Assembly (NCBI RefSeq): GCF_002926065.1
Contig: NZ_PREZ01000005.1
Span: 62,001-126,000, forward strand
Direction of reading: 5' to 3'
DNA from: Jeotgalibacillus proteolyticus
Lineage (GTDB): Bacteria > Bacillota > Bacilli > Bacillales > Jeotgalibacillaceae
DNA: 64,000 nt
The notes beneath the pieces were generated by a model. That model saw nothing but the letters and a program-made list of their open reading frames with translations, was not told where the DNA came from and ran no database searches. Made by a program: the position numbers and the translations under genes. The stretch's first letter is position 1. Every line of letters starts with the position of its first letter. Shown one piece after another: positions 42,336-57,817 of the stretch.

Positions 42336-42480
42336 TTCAGGATAACTTGTTTTCTTCTTCGAAAGTGTCGAGTAATGGGTAAATACCTCTAAAGCAGACG
42401 TCCTTCATCTGTTATCCATTCTAACAAAGTATGACTCTGCTGGAAGTTGGTTATTTAGATTAATCCATTATTTCCACACT

Positions 42481-42521
42481 AAAAAGCAGTATACTCACGA
42501 AGGTTCGTGTGTATACTGCTA
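42481..42521 (-). terminator. Terminator of murAA
   Basis: AGCAGTATAC(A)CACGA / TCGTG(A)GTATACTGCT hairpin with TTTTTAG on the minus strand. Confidence 0.85.
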
Positions 42522-42578
42522 ATAAGATTACTAGTATGAGTGTGATCATGGAGTTAGAATAGTAAAATAAGTTCAGTC

Positions 42579-43874
42579 TTACGCTTGGACTGTTGCTTCT
42601 TCTCTTACTTCTTCGTTGATCCGTTCTACATCTGCGCCTAATGAAACAAGTTTCTTGTGGAAGTCTACATATCCACGGTCTAAATGTTTTAGTTCCGTTA
42701 CTTGTGTGTAGCCTTCTGATACAAGTCCAGCTAGAATCAGTGCTGCTCCTGCACGCAGGTCAGTTGCTGCTACTTCTGCTCCCTGAAGGTTGCTAGGTCC
42801 CTTCATAATGACAGAACGTCCTTCAATTTTCACATTAGCGTTCATGCGGCGGAATTCCTCCACGTGCATGAAGCGGTTTTCAAATACCGTCTCAGTAATG
42901 ACACCTGTCCCCTGTGCACGCAGCATAAGCGCCATCATTTGGGACTGCATATCTGTTGGGAAGCCTGGATGTGGCATGGTTTTAATATCCACTGAGCGCA
43001 GGTTTGGCTGTCCGATTACTCGAAGGCCATCGTTTTCTTCCTCAACTGTTACGCCCATTTCCTTAAGCTTTGCCGTAACTGAAGCTAAATGCTCAGGTAC
43101 TGCATTTTCGATTAGAACATTTCCGTTTGTGATCGCAGCGGCAATCATAAATGTACCTGCCTCGATGCGGTCAGGAATGATATTATGAGTTGCTCCGCTA
43201 AGATGTTCTACACCTTCAATACGAATTGTATCTGTTCCTGCACCTTTAATTCTTGCGCCCATTTTGTTCATATAGTTTGCCATATCAACAATTTCCGGTT
43301 CTTTCGCACAATTTTCAAGGATGGTCGTTCCTTCTGCCAATGTAGCAGCAGCCATGATGTTTTCAGTTGCTCCCACGCTTGGGAAGTCTAAATAGATTTT
43401 TGCTCCCTTTAAGCGACCGTCAACCTTTGCTTCAATAAATCCGTTGCCTACAGTTACTGAAGCACCCATTGCTTCGAAGCCCTTCAAATGCAGGTCGATT
43501 GGACGTGAACCGATTGCACAGCCGCCAGGCAATGCAACACGGGCATGGCCGTTACGCGCAAGTAATGGGCCCATAACCTGAACAGATGCACGCATTTTAC
43601 GTACATATTCAAATGGCGCCTCTATTTCGAGCTGATCCTGAGCATCAATAACGACCTTATTTTCTTCTACAGAATACGTTACTTCCGTATTTAAATGCCG
43701 AAGCACTTCATTGATGGTATTAACATCAGATAGAGCTGGTACATCTAAAAGTGTACTTTTTCCTTTGCTTGCTAGTAATGCTGCTGCAAGAATTGGAAGG
43801 ACTGCGTTTTTCGCTCCTTCCACCTTTACTGTGCCATGTAGCGCGTTACCGCCACGTACTATGATTTTATCCAA
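42579..43874 (-). CDS. murAA: UDP-N-acetylglucosamine 1-carboxyvinyltransferase MurAA
   Basis: 431 residues. Lys22 and Asn23 (EGAKNAVLP) and the PEP-reactive Cys119 ([13 protein letters not shown], the fosfomycin target) are present. First committed step of peptidoglycan synthesis, cytosolic. Located between spoIID and ywzB as in B. subtilis, which supports MurAA over MurAB. Confidence 0.95.
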   Translation of the reverse strand: MDKIIVRGGNALHGTVKVEGAKNAVLPILAAALLASKGKSTLLDVPALSDVNTINEVLRHLNTEVTYSVEENKVVIDAQDQLEIEAPFEYVRKMRASVQVMGPLLARNGHARVALPGGCAIGSRPIDLHLKGFEAMGASVTVGNGFIEAKVDGRLKGAKIYLDFPSVGATENIMAAATLAEGTTILENCAKEPEIVDMANYMNKMGARIKGAGTDTIRIEGVEHLSGATHNIIPDRIEAGTFMIAAAITNGNVLIENAVPEHLASVTAKLKEMGVTVEEENDGLRVIGQPNLRSVDIKTMPHPGFPTDMQSQMMALMLRAQGTGVITETVFENRFMHVEEFRRMNANVKIEGRSVIMKGPSNLQGAEVAATDLRAGAALILAGLVSEGYTQVTELKHLDRGYVDFHKKLVSLGADVERINEEVREEATVQA

Positions 43875-44355
43875 TTGATTTCCCCTCCGCGTCTTAATTC
43901 TGTACTACTATTCATATTCAAAGTTAGCGACTGAAGTGAAAAACGGATCATTACCTTCAGTCAGTCATTTTCTATTGGCAAGGTGTTACGTATCGTCATT
44001 ACCAATTCCATTACAAGTTAACTTGTAAATTGGTAAACTAAAACATTTCAAATCATATCACTTTAAAACCCTTTAATACAAGAGAAAATAGTCATGCCTT
44101 GCCTAATAAAGTCGAAAAACGACACTTTTTAGGTTTTATCGGCTGCAAAACTCTCTATTCGTCAATTTTGCTCATTCTCATTGTATATAGAGAGTTTTAA
44201 TTGCAGGCTGAAATATGTTTGTAATGACCCAATGGTTGAGTATTCCACCCATAAATAAAAATAAACCATTACAGGAATATTTCATAGTAGTAAACCGTAA
44301 ATTTACAAAATTTTTATTACTTTTCTTTATGAAAGAGCTTTCATTGTTCACATTT
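43875..44355. other. Intergenic region murAA-ywzB with a long inverted repeat
   Basis: No gene accepted. At 44143-44206 CTGCA-AAACTCTCTAT pairs with ATAGAGAGTTTT-TGCAG across a 28-nt loop; it could be the terminator of ywzB or a structured leader. Confidence 0.45.
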
Positions 44356-44586
44356 TCACCAAAGGAATGGCAGCTGCTGAGACCAGCTGGCATATGAAAG
44401 GAAAAAATCTGCTACGCTCGATCCGATTGCAACGCTTAATAAAACCATTAAAACTCTTGCCTGAAAAACCCGATTTGGTCTCAAAGCTGCATCGATACGC
44501 AGCGCCTGCAGCGCCCAAAAAGTCAGCCCAATAAATGATAAATGAATAATCATGCTCAGTAACGCCTGTTGTCCAAATGAAGCCAT
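44356..44586 (-). CDS. ywzB: DUF1146 small membrane protein YwzB
   Basis: 76 residues with two spans (about 10-28 and 43-63) and a basic loop ALRPNRVFQAR. Matches the DUF1146/YwzB family that lies between the atp operon and murAA in Bacillus. Function unknown. Confidence 0.85.
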   Translation of the reverse strand: MASFGQQALLSMIIHLSFIGLTFWALQALRIDAALRPNRVFQARVLMVLLSVAIGSSVADFFLSYASWSQQLPFLW

Positions 44587-44802
44587 CGTGCGTGCCTCCT
44601 TATTTCAAAAGCAATCCGCTTCTTAAATAGAATTCTGTCCTCTGCCTGATTTTATGTCCGTCGTTTATGAGATTGGGTAGATACCCCTTTATAAAATTAA
44701 AAAAATCATACTTTTAACTTAGCAATAGGATGCTTTGCTTGTGTATGACAACCCGTCCATTTAATGGATAATAATAGGTCGAAAATCATTTTCCTTAAAA
44801 TA

Positions 44803-44866
44803 AAAAATACCGGCTAATTTCCAGAACGCCAAAGGCTGAAGCCGGAAAAAGAGCCGGTATTCCTTT
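44803..44866 (-). terminator. Terminator of the atp operon
   Basis: Outer stem AATACCGGCT / AGCCGGTATT enclosing an inner hairpin, then TTTTTTATTT on the minus strand. The remaining 44587-44802 shows nothing else. Confidence 0.8.
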
Positions 44867-44898
44867 ATTCAATTAACTCAGCCGAAAGTGCTTAAAGC

Positions 44899-45315
<417 letters not shown>

Positions 45316-45319
45316 CTAA

Positions 45320-47839
<2,520 letters not shown>

Positions 47840-47921
47840 TCACCACCCTTTTGGTTAAAAATGTGGATCCAGCGGGAGGCCCGCTGATCAACATGGTTCT
47901 TTATGTGCGGTTTACGAAAGC

Positions 47922-49442
<1,521 letters not shown>

Positions 49443-49457
49443 TTATTTTGTGGAATC

Positions 49458-50542
<1,085 letters not shown>

Positions 50543-50668
50543 TTATACGATGTATGTCGTTTATCTTTCTAGTAAGAAAGATGATAGTCATAAGAAAAGT
50601 TATTAAATAGGAAGATCTTCGGAAAGGTCAGCGTCTCTTTTAATCGATCGGCTTCATTTTTCCATAAT

Positions 50669-50704
50669 AATGGCGAAGGTTCGCTTGGAATGATCTTCGC
50701 CATT
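50669..50704 (-). promoter_or_regulatory. Hairpin in the atpE-atpF spacer
   Basis: AATGGCGAAG / CTTCGCCATT stem with a 16-nt loop just after atpE, no U-tract. In a 182-bp spacer (a second smaller hairpin ATCTTTCT-AGTA-AGAAAGAT at 50563-50582). Likely stabilises the atpE message or limits downstream expression, matching the high copy number of the c subunit. Confidence 0.55.
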
Positions 50705-50722
50705 TGAATCGTAGGTTATTGC

Positions 50723-50998
<276 letters not shown>

Positions 50999-51023
50999 TC
51001 AGCGGACTGAACAGGTAATATAA

Positions 51024-51734
<711 letters not shown>

Positions 51735-51739
51735 TTATT

Positions 51740-52129
51740 TCACCTCTCTTCCCGCTTCATATGTAGGATAATTTGCTGCCAAAAATAATCTATCATAATG
51801 ACGAAATAAACCATCATTAATCCAAAGACAGTGGAAATCAAATGAATGAATTCCGGAAACTCCAGGGCGATCAAAACCGCAACTCCTGCCGAGGCCATAC
51901 GCGAAAACGTCCCAAGTGAACGCACTTTCTTTCCTTCATCAATTGCCCGATCAAAGCGTTCCATTCTTGTTCTGATCAGCCAAAGATTAAAAAGGCTGAG
52001 AGAAGTTCCCAATATTAAGCCTAGAAACACTGATGGATAAGGGGTGAAACCCCAGCCGAGAACGAAGATGGACAGTAAGTAAAGGATGTACTTGGTATAC
52101 CGTTGGAAATGCTGTTTTAGGTCAGGCAT
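51740..52129 (-). CDS. atpI: ATP synthase protein I
   Basis: 129 residues, four spans (LYLLSIFVLGWGF; VFLGLILGTSLSLFNLW; etc.). Assembly helper for the c ring and possible Mg2+ carrier. 5 bp from atpB. Confidence 0.88.
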   Translation of the reverse strand: MPDLKQHFQRYTKYILYLLSIFVLGWGFTPYPSVFLGLILGTSLSLFNLWLIRTRMERFDRAIDEGKKVRSLGTFSRMASAGVAVLIALEFPEFIHLISTVFGLMMVYFVIMIDYFWQQIILHMKREER

Positions 52130-52133
52130 TGGA

Positions 52134-52352
52134 CTACTCTCCTGAGTTGAAATGATTCACTGTGCGAAGCATGGCGTAGATTCCGGTGGTTAGACCAAGA
52201 AGCAGGCCAAGAATCAAAAACAGCGGTTCTGTGTTCCATTTCTGATCTAACCACCTTCCGGCGAAAAGACCGACCAGCATGGAACCAGCTAGTTGTGACA
52301 GAATGGCAGAGTACAATGCCATCGCTTGGTACGGACGTCTTTGATGACGCAT
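52134..52352 (-). CDS. atpZ: AtpZ/AtpI-family small membrane protein
   Basis: 72 residues from the ATG at 52352 (GAGGA upstream). Two spans with LAGSMLVGLFAGRWLDQKW and GLLLGLTTGIYAMLRTV, typical of AtpZ, which together with AtpI supports magnesium supply and c-ring assembly. First gene of the atp operon. Confidence 0.8.
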   Translation of the reverse strand: MRHQRRPYQAMALYSAILSQLAGSMLVGLFAGRWLDQKWNTEPLFLILGLLLGLTTGIYAMLRTVNHFNSGE

Positions 52353-52451
52353 AGGCGCATCCTCACATTCTGAGAATGGAATTGGGGTGTAGGTAAATGG
52401 TGCTGAAATCAAGAATAATTAAGCTAGTTAATAATCTATGAAAACCTTATC

Positions 52452-52495
52452 ATTATACCCTTTAAAAGCATACAATAGGCACTATTGTATGTCAA
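52452..52495 (-). promoter_or_regulatory. Presumed atp operon promoter filled by a perfect palindrome
   Basis: Minus-strand TTGACA (52490-52495), 17-bp spacer, TATGCT (52467-52472). CATACAATAG-GCA-CTATTGTATG (10+3+10) spans from -10 to -35 at 52469-52491. A further TATAAT lies at 52452-52457. About 115 bp upstream of atpZ. Confidence 0.6.
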
Positions 52496-52532
52496 CGAGT
52501 GATGAACAAAAAGTTCACAACATCACAAATGG

Positions 52533-52550
52533 AAGTGAAGGAGTTCACAT
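52533..52550. promoter_or_regulatory. Rex-like inverted repeat upstream of the atp promoter
   Basis: AAGTGAA-GGAG-TTCACAT, compared with the Rex consensus TTGTGAA-N4-TTCACAA; the core GTGAA/TTCAC is perfect. Another TTCACAA lies at 52514-52520. The rest of the gap shows no gene. Confidence 0.3.
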
Positions 52551-52710
52551 TTTAGACAAAACGTTTTTTATCCTGTCAATTCCGCCGGCTCTTCCACGCC
52601 CGGGAACACGCCTTTACCCTTGTCAATACTGAGTTCCCAGATTTACATATTTTCAAATCTCTCAAAAGACTTCGCCCTGTTCATCTTCCTTCTTTGAAAA
52701 TAAATTGGAA

Positions 52711-52750
52711 AAAAGCACCTCCGGAAACGTGTTCTCCGGAGGTGCTTTTC
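52711..52750 (-). terminator. Terminator of mnaA
   Basis: GCACCTCCGGA / TCCGGAGGTGC stem followed by TTTTTT on the minus strand. Confidence 0.9.
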
Positions 52751-52752
52751 GG

Positions 52753-53904
52753 TTACTTTTCGACGGTAAATGGCGCTGGGCGATCATGTACCTGATTGAA
52801 GTGAAAACGGATGGCTTCTGCGATCCGTTCAGAGGCTTTTCCATCCCCATATGGATTTGATGCTTTCGACATTTTTTCGTGTGCAGAAGGGTCTGTCACC
52901 AGCTCTTTTGCCATCGAATAAATCTGCTCTTCCTCAGTACCTGCAAGCTTCAGGGTTCCTGCCTCGATTCCTTCAGGGCGCTCTGTCGTATCGCGGAGTA
53001 CAAGCACCGGTACACCAAGTGAAGGCGCTTCTTCCTGAACGCCGCCTGAATCCGTTAAAATCAGATAAGCCTTCGAAGCGAAATTATGGAAATCGATCAC
53101 ATCAAGCGGCTCGATTAAATGAATCCGGCTGTCTCCCCCGAGGATTTCCTGAGCAATTTCACGAACTGCAGGGTTCATATGCACAGGATAAACGACCTGA
53201 ACATCGCTGTGCTCATCTACAATTCGCTTGATCGCTCTGAACATATTCTTCATCGGTTCGCCCAGATTCTCACGACGGTGAGCGGTTAAAAGGATCAGCC
53301 GGTCCATTCCAAGGTTTGTGAGAATTTCACTTGTATAATCCTCTCTTACAGTGGTAGATAGGGCATCAATCGCTGTATTACCTGTTATATATATACTTGC
53401 TTCCGGTTTATTTTCACGGATCAAATTGGCTGCTGACTGATCTGTAGGTGAAAAGTGAAGATCAGCCATAACACCAGTAAGCTGGCGATTCATCTCTTCA
53501 GGAAACGGAGAATATTTATTCCATGTGCGAAGACCTGCCTCTACGTGACCCACAGCAATTTGATTGTAAAAGGCTGCAAGACTGGCAACAAATGTCGTGG
53601 TGGTGTCGCCATGTACAAGCACGATATCCGGCTTTGTTTCCTTCATAACCCGGTCAAGACCTTCAAGACCTCTTGTTGTCACGTCGATTAATGTCTGGCG
53701 GTCCTTCATAATATTCAAATCATAATCAGGAGTAATATTAAAAATACTCATCACCTGATCAAGCATTTGACGGTGCTGGGCTGTAACTGTGACAATCGGT
53801 TCGAAAACGTCACTTTGCTTTTTTAATTCTAGAACAAGCGGAGCCATTTTGATGGCTTCGGGTCTTGTCCCAAAAATCGTCATTACCTTAATGCGCTTGG
53901 ACAT
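52753..53904 (-). CDS. mnaA: UDP-N-acetylglucosamine 2-epimerase (non-hydrolysing)
   Basis: 383 residues: FGTRPEAIKMAPLV at the start, HVEAGLRT, LLTAHRRENLG, LTDSGGVQEEAPSLGVPVL. Makes UDP-ManNAc for teichoic acid linkage units or other wall polymers. 38 bp downstream of upp, likely cotranscribed; order atp-mnaA-upp as in B. subtilis. Confidence 0.94.
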   Translation of the reverse strand: MSKRIKVMTIFGTRPEAIKMAPLVLELKKQSDVFEPIVTVTAQHRQMLDQVMSIFNITPDYDLNIMKDRQTLIDVTTRGLEGLDRVMKETKPDIVLVHGDTTTTFVASLAAFYNQIAVGHVEAGLRTWNKYSPFPEEMNRQLTGVMADLHFSPTDQSAANLIRENKPEASIYITGNTAIDALSTTVREDYTSEILTNLGMDRLILLTAHRRENLGEPMKNMFRAIKRIVDEHSDVQVVYPVHMNPAVREIAQEILGGDSRIHLIEPLDVIDFHNFASKAYLILTDSGGVQEEAPSLGVPVLVLRDTTERPEGIEAGTLKLAGTEEEQIYSMAKELVTDPSAHEKMSKASNPYGDGKASERIAEAIRFHFNQVHDRPAPFTVEK

Positions 53905-53942
53905 GGATTTTCCTCCTTCACATCTTCACAGGGCTTCTCCGT

Positions 53943-54572
53943 TTATTTAGTGCCAAAAAGTCTGTCGCCCGCATCACCAAGACCCGGTACGATATAGCCT
54001 TTTTCGTTCAGCTTCTCATCAAGCGCGGCAATGTAAATATCGACATCGTCATGCTCCTTTTGAATTTCTTCAACGCCCTCAGGAGCTGCTACGAGACAAA
54101 GGAATTTAATATTCTTTGCACCGCGTTTTTTAAGGGAATTAATTGCTTCCACTGCAGATCCGCCTGTTGCAAGCATTGGATCCACCAGGATGAAGTCGCG
54201 CTCCTCCACATCAGATGGAAGCTTAACGTAGTATTCAATCGGTTTTAGTGTTTCAGGATCACGGTAAAGACCTACGTGGCCTACTTTAGCAGCTGGAATC
54301 AGCTTAAGGATGCCGTCTACCATTCCGATCCCTGCACGTAAAATCGGTACAATCGCAAGCTTTTTACCAGAAAGAATCTTTCCTTTTGCTTCGCTTACTG
54401 GTGTGTTAATATCAATTTCCTCTAATGGAAGGTCGCGCGTAATTTCAAAAGCCATAAGCGTTGCCACTTCATCCACAAGCTCGCGAAAATCCTTTGTTCC
54501 TGTCTTCTCATCGCGAATATGCGTCAGCTTATGCTGAATTAATGGATGGTCAAATACATACACTTTTCCCAC
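53943..54572 (-). CDS. upp: Uracil phosphoribosyltransferase
   Basis: 209 residues from a GTG at 54572 (AAAGGAG upstream), same length and N-terminus ([15 protein letters not shown]) as B. subtilis Upp. PRPP loop [14 protein letters not shown] and uracil-binding [13 protein letters not shown]. Salvages uracil to UMP. Confidence 0.96.
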   Translation of the reverse strand: MGKVYVFDHPLIQHKLTHIRDEKTGTKDFRELVDEVATLMAFEITRDLPLEEIDINTPVSEAKGKILSGKKLAIVPILRAGIGMVDGILKLIPAAKVGHVGLYRDPETLKPIEYYVKLPSDVEERDFILVDPMLATGGSAVEAINSLKKRGAKNIKFLCLVAAPEGVEEIQKEHDDVDIYIAALDEKLNEKGYIVPGLGDAGDRLFGTK

Positions 54573-54717
54573 TTCTGCCACTCCTTTTATGTAAAGAACT
54601 TTTCTGCTTCTATTTATTATAAAACAAATCCTTACGAAAGTTACCATACTTCGGTGGAAATGACAAGCTGACTCCCGGCTTATTGATGAGGGTTTCGTCG
54701 GCTGAGGGCATAAAAAA

Positions 54718-54911
54718 GAAGCTGAAACTTTATATGTCTCAGCCTCTTAAGCCCGGTTCACTGCGCTTCAGGGGTACGCTTTCCGCAGGGCGGGGCTTAA
54801 GCTAACTTGCTGCGCAAGTGGATCTTAAGCTCCCGCTTCGTCCCGCTGGAGTCGCCCCCTTCCGCTCCGTTCACCTCAGTTTTATCAACTCTTCGTTATG
54901 TTCCAGGCTCT
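54718..54911 (+). repeat. Family B repeat (TGAGACA-bounded), copy 1
   Basis: About 190 bp: left hairpin-like AGCTGAAAC...TGTCTCAGCCT, then GGTTCACTGCGCTTCAGG, the shared core AACTTGC-TGC-GCAAGT, CCGTTCACCTC, and a right flank ending GTTATGTTCCAG. Fills the gap between upp and the DMT genes. Confidence 0.75.
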
Positions 54912-54974
54912 TTTGTTCCGTTTCGCTGCTCATTTAAAGTAAGTTACACCACGGGATTATGGAAACAGTAGCCG

Positions 54975-55439
54975 TTATCCCTGTGCCTGTTCCATCGACC
55001 GCTTGTTTCCTTTATAAATAAAGTAAAGAGCACTAGCCATAAAAACCAGTGCAGCTGCACGTTTTGCATCAATAGGGATAACCAGGCTATTAAACCAGCC
55101 AAAATGGTCGATGACAATGCCGAGAACAAGCTGGCCGATGATGATCGTTATATTCGTTGCAATTACGCCAATTCTCGGTACGGCCATAACAATAAAAAGT
55201 AAAAACAGTACACCTAAGAAAACAGCACTTAACTGCCATCTTGGCACTTCTAAAATTGCAAGAACATTTCCCTTCCCAAAGAACAGGATAACAATTGACA
55301 GGAAGAGCGTACCTGTTAAAAACGTTAAAAGCGTGGTTTCAATCGTCCCTGCTTTTCTACTGAAGGTACCGTTGATCGCTGATTGTGCACTTAAAGTGAG
55401 TCCGCCGATTAAGGTGGAAAGAATCATTAGAAATCCCAT
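54975..55439 (-). CDS. DMT/DUF606 (YdcZ-like) transporter subunit
   Basis: 154 residues, five spans; GGLTLSAQSAINGTFSRKAG and IIIGQLVLGIVIDHFGWF are DUF606 features. Half-size drug/metabolite transporter that probably pairs with the paralog 13 bp upstream to make an antiparallel dimer. Substrate unknown; controlled by the ArsR-type gene next door by operator similarity. Confidence 0.85.
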   Translation of the reverse strand: MGFLMILSTLIGGLTLSAQSAINGTFSRKAGTIETTLLTFLTGTLFLSIVILFFGKGNVLAILEVPRWQLSAVFLGVLFLLFIVMAVPRIGVIATNITIIIGQLVLGIVIDHFGWFNSLVIPIDAKRAAALVFMASALYFIYKGNKRSMEQAQG

Positions 55440-55451
55440 TTTAAAAGCCTC

Positions 55452-55880
55452 CTAGTAAACTAAAACAAGTGCTATAATCATCGAAATAACAGCTAGTATT
55501 TTTTCTTTATTTATTTTTGCTACCTGACTCCCGAGCCAGCCATAATGTTCAATGATGATACTCATGGCTAACTGACCGATGATCACAGCGACCATTGTGA
55601 TCCCTACTCCAACAAATGGAACACTTATTACAATTGTGGTAAGATAAACAACCCCAAGGACTCCTCCAAGAAGCTTCCATTTTGGTGCTTCTAGTGTGTA
55701 GGACAGCCTGCCCTTTCCAAAAAAGAGCCATAGTACTGCGAGAATAATCGAACCCACAAAAAAGTTATAAAAGCTCGTTTCAAGCTTTCCTATCGTTTTT
55801 CCAAGCTCCCCATAAATAGCCCCTTCAAGACTAAGTGCAGCTCCTCCAAGTAAAGCAGCCAGGTAAGCAATATAACGCAT
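55452..55880 (-). CDS. DMT/DUF606 (YdcZ-like) transporter subunit
   Basis: 142 residues, five spans; GGAALSLEGAIYGELGKTIG and VIIGQLAMSIIIEHYGWLG align with the neighbouring gene. First gene of the pair, with GGGAGG upstream and an operator shared with arsR at 55912-55931. Confidence 0.85.
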   Translation of the reverse strand: MRYIAYLAALLGGAALSLEGAIYGELGKTIGKLETSFYNFFVGSIILAVLWLFFGKGRLSYTLEAPKWKLLGGVLGVVYLTTIVISVPFVGVGITMVAVIIGQLAMSIIIEHYGWLGSQVAKINKEKILAVISMIIALVLVY

Positions 55881-55911
55881 AGAATAAACCTCCCTAAATC
55901 TACATATTAGT

Positions 55912-55931
55912 ATATCTAGAATAATCGATAT
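55912..55931. promoter_or_regulatory. ArsR-type operator of the DMT pair
   Basis: ATATCTAGAATAATCGATAT, nearly the same 20-mer as at 56289-56308 in the arsR promoter (16 of 20 positions identical); ends ATATC/GATAT are inverted. Confidence 0.6.
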
Positions 55932-55943
55932 AAATAAAAAAGA

Positions 55944-55976
55944 AAAAACAGAAATCCTACAAGTTAGATTTCTGTT
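55944..55976 (-). terminator. Terminator of the arsR gene
   Basis: AAAACAGAAATC / GATTTCTGTTTT hairpin, containing the stop codon, followed by TTCTTTTTT on the minus strand. Confidence 0.85.
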
Positions 55977-56278
55977 TTGAAATAACTTGCTAACTTAGAA
56001 ATAACCTCTTCATTTCGTCTGTAATACGTCCACTGGCCATAACGCACCGATTCCAGCAATCCGGCTTTTTGCATCGTATTCAAGTACTGGGAGACCGTAG
56101 ATTGAGAAACGTTGGCTTTTTCCTGGATATCCCCTACACATACTCCCCCTTTTACACTTACCTCCTTGGGCAGGTGAGCGCCTTGCTTAGGGAAATGTTT
56201 CTCCGGCTCCTTTAACCACTGCAAAATGCTGAGTCGCGTTTCGTTAGATAATGCTTTAAAGATATCGATTGGTTCCAT
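55964..56278 (-). CDS. ArsR/SmtB-family transcriptional repressor
   Basis: 104 residues, winged helix: DIFKALSNETRLSILQWL, recognition helix VSQSTVSQYLNTMQKAGLL, wing YGQWTYYRRN. The metal-site motif ELCVCDL of arsenic sensors appears as GVCVGDI, with one cysteine only, so classic arsenic sensing is unlikely. The ATG at 56278 is chosen because the promoter -10 box overlaps the earlier ATG (56287), which would lie before the transcript start. Confidence 0.82.
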   Translation of the reverse strand: MEPIDIFKALSNETRLSILQWLKEPEKHFPKQGAHLPKEVSVKGGVCVGDIQEKANVSQSTVSQYLNTMQKAGLLESVRYGQWTYYRRNEEVISKLASYFKTEI

Positions 56279-56285
56279 GCCTCTC

Positions 56286-56313
56286 ATTATATCTAGATTT
56301 TCCGATATGTCAA
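56286..56313 (-). promoter_or_regulatory. arsR promoter with operator in the spacer
   Basis: Minus-strand TTGACA (56308-56313), 16-bp spacer, TATAAT (56286-56291). The operator 20-mer (56289-56308) lies between the boxes. Expected transcript start is within a few bases of the ATG at 56278. Confidence 0.7.
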
Positions 56314-56346
56314 TTTAGAAAGGGTCGCTTCTATTTCAATAAAAAA

Positions 56347-56532
56347 CGGCTGAGACAAATGTGTGTCTCAGCCATTTTTATTCAGTTCACTGCGCTTCAG
56401 GTGGACGCTTTCTGCGGGGCTTGAGCTAACTTGCTTTCAGCAAGTGGATCTCAAGCTCCCGCTTCATCCCGTTGGAGTGGCACCTTCCACTACGTTCACC
56501 TCTCGTTTTTTAAACTTATAGTAATGAGATGT
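56347..56532 (+). repeat. Family B repeat, copy 2
   Basis: About 186 bp between arsR and glyA: an intact GGCTGAGACA...TGTCTCAGCC hairpin at the left, GTTCACTGCGCTTCAGG, core AACTTGC-TTTCA-GCAAGT (part of GCGGGG deleted), ACGTTCACCTC, and a right flank ending near GTAATGAGATG. Confidence 0.75.
56348..56378. terminator. Hairpin at the edge of the family B repeat, probably the glyA terminator
   Basis: GGCTGAGAC / GTCTCAGCC stem, U-rich on both strands (ATTTTTA on plus, GTTTTTT on minus). Confidence 0.8.
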
Positions 56533-56581
56533 AAAACTTTTCAGTCACCGATGCCCTAATCTCTTTATCTATCGTATTTAC

Positions 56582-57817
56582 TTATTCATAAAGAGCAAAG
56601 CGGCTGGTGATTCCTTCAACGCGCTGAGCTGATTCCTGCAATTTCGCTTCGTCTTCATGGTTTTTCAATGCAAACGCGATAATGGATGCGATTTCTTCCA
56701 TTTCGGCTTCCTTAAATCCGCGAGACGTTACAGCAGGTGTTCCGATACGGATACCGCTAGTAACAAATGGGCTTTCAGGGTCAAATGGAATTGTATTTTT
56801 ATTTACTGTAATGCCAATATCATCAAGCACTTTTTCTGCTACCTTGCCTGTAAGATTAAGTGAGCGAAGATTTACCAGCACAAGATGGTTGTCTGTTCCA
56901 TCTGAAACAATATCGATTCCTTCTTTTTTGAATGCTTCTGCCATAGCCTTAGCATTTTTAATGATTTGTTCAGCGTAGTCATTGAAGGAAGGCTGAAGTA
57001 CTTCACCAAATGCCACTGCTTTTGCTGCAATTACATGCATTAAAGGACCGCCCTGGATGCCAGGGAAAATCGACTTGTCAATTTTCTTCGCAAATTCCTC
57101 TTTACATAAAATCATTCCTCCGCGAGGTCCGCGAAGTGTTTTATGCGTAGTTGTCGTAACAAAATGAGCATGAGGCACCGGGCTTGGGTGAAGACCTGCA
57201 GCTACAAGTCCTGCAATATGGGCCATATCAACCATTAAGTAGGCCCCTACTTCATCTGCAATTTCACGGAACTTCGCGAAATCAAGTGTCCGGGAATAAG
57301 CGCTCGCTCCTGCTACGATCAGCTTCGGCTTGCTTTCAAGTGCTTTTTGGCGAACATCTTCGTAATCAACTCGCTCATCATTTTCAGATACACCGTAATC
57401 TACGAAGTTATAAAGCTGTCCACTAAAGTTTACTGGACTTCCGTGCGTTAAATGACCACCGTGGGATAGGTTCATGCCTAATACCGTATCTCCCGGCTCA
57501 AGGATGGTGAAATAAACAGCCATATTGGCCTGTGCGCCTGAGTGCGGCTGTACGTTCGCATGCTCCGCGCCGAAAATTTCTTTCGCACGGTCTCTTGCCA
57601 GATCCTCTGCCACATCTACGTGTTCACAGCCTCCGTAATAGCGGCGGCCAGGATATCCCTCTGCATACTTGTTGGTTAAAACCGATCCTTGCGCTTCCAT
57701 GACTGCTTCACTTACAAAATTTTCAGAAGCGATCAACTCGATTTTCGTGCGCTGACGCTTCAATTCATTTTGCATCGCTTCGAACAATGCCTGATCCTGC
57801 TGTTGAATCTTACTCAT
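56582..57817 (-). CDS. glyA: Serine hydroxymethyltransferase
   Basis: 411 residues from the ATG at 57817 (GAGGGGGAG upstream). PLP-lysine in [26 protein letters not shown] at the N-terminus. Converts serine to glycine with tetrahydrofolate. The leader holds a small GACGG-GAA-CCGTC hairpin (57841-57853). Confidence 0.96.
   Translation of the reverse strand: MSKIQQQDQALFEAMQNELKRQRTKIELIASENFVSEAVMEAQGSVLTNKYAEGYPGRRYYGGCEHVDVAEDLARDRAKEIFGAEHANVQPHSGAQANMAVYFTILEPGDTVLGMNLSHGGHLTHGSPVNFSGQLYNFVDYGVSENDERVDYEDVRQKALESKPKLIVAGASAYSRTLDFAKFREIADEVGAYLMVDMAHIAGLVAAGLHPSPVPHAHFVTTTTHKTLRGPRGGMILCKEEFAKKIDKSIFPGIQGGPLMHVIAAKAVAFGEVLQPSFNDYAEQIIKNAKAMAEAFKKEGIDIVSDGTDNHLVLVNLRSLNLTGKVAEKVLDDIGITVNKNTIPFDPESPFVTSGIRIGTPAVTSRGFKEAEMEEIASIIAFALKNHEDEAKLQESAQRVEGITSRFALYE

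Noticed and set aside
44178-44393. 71-codon minus-strand frame downstream of ywzB
   Set aside because: Overlaps the ywzB end and the inverted repeat; composition is not protein-like.
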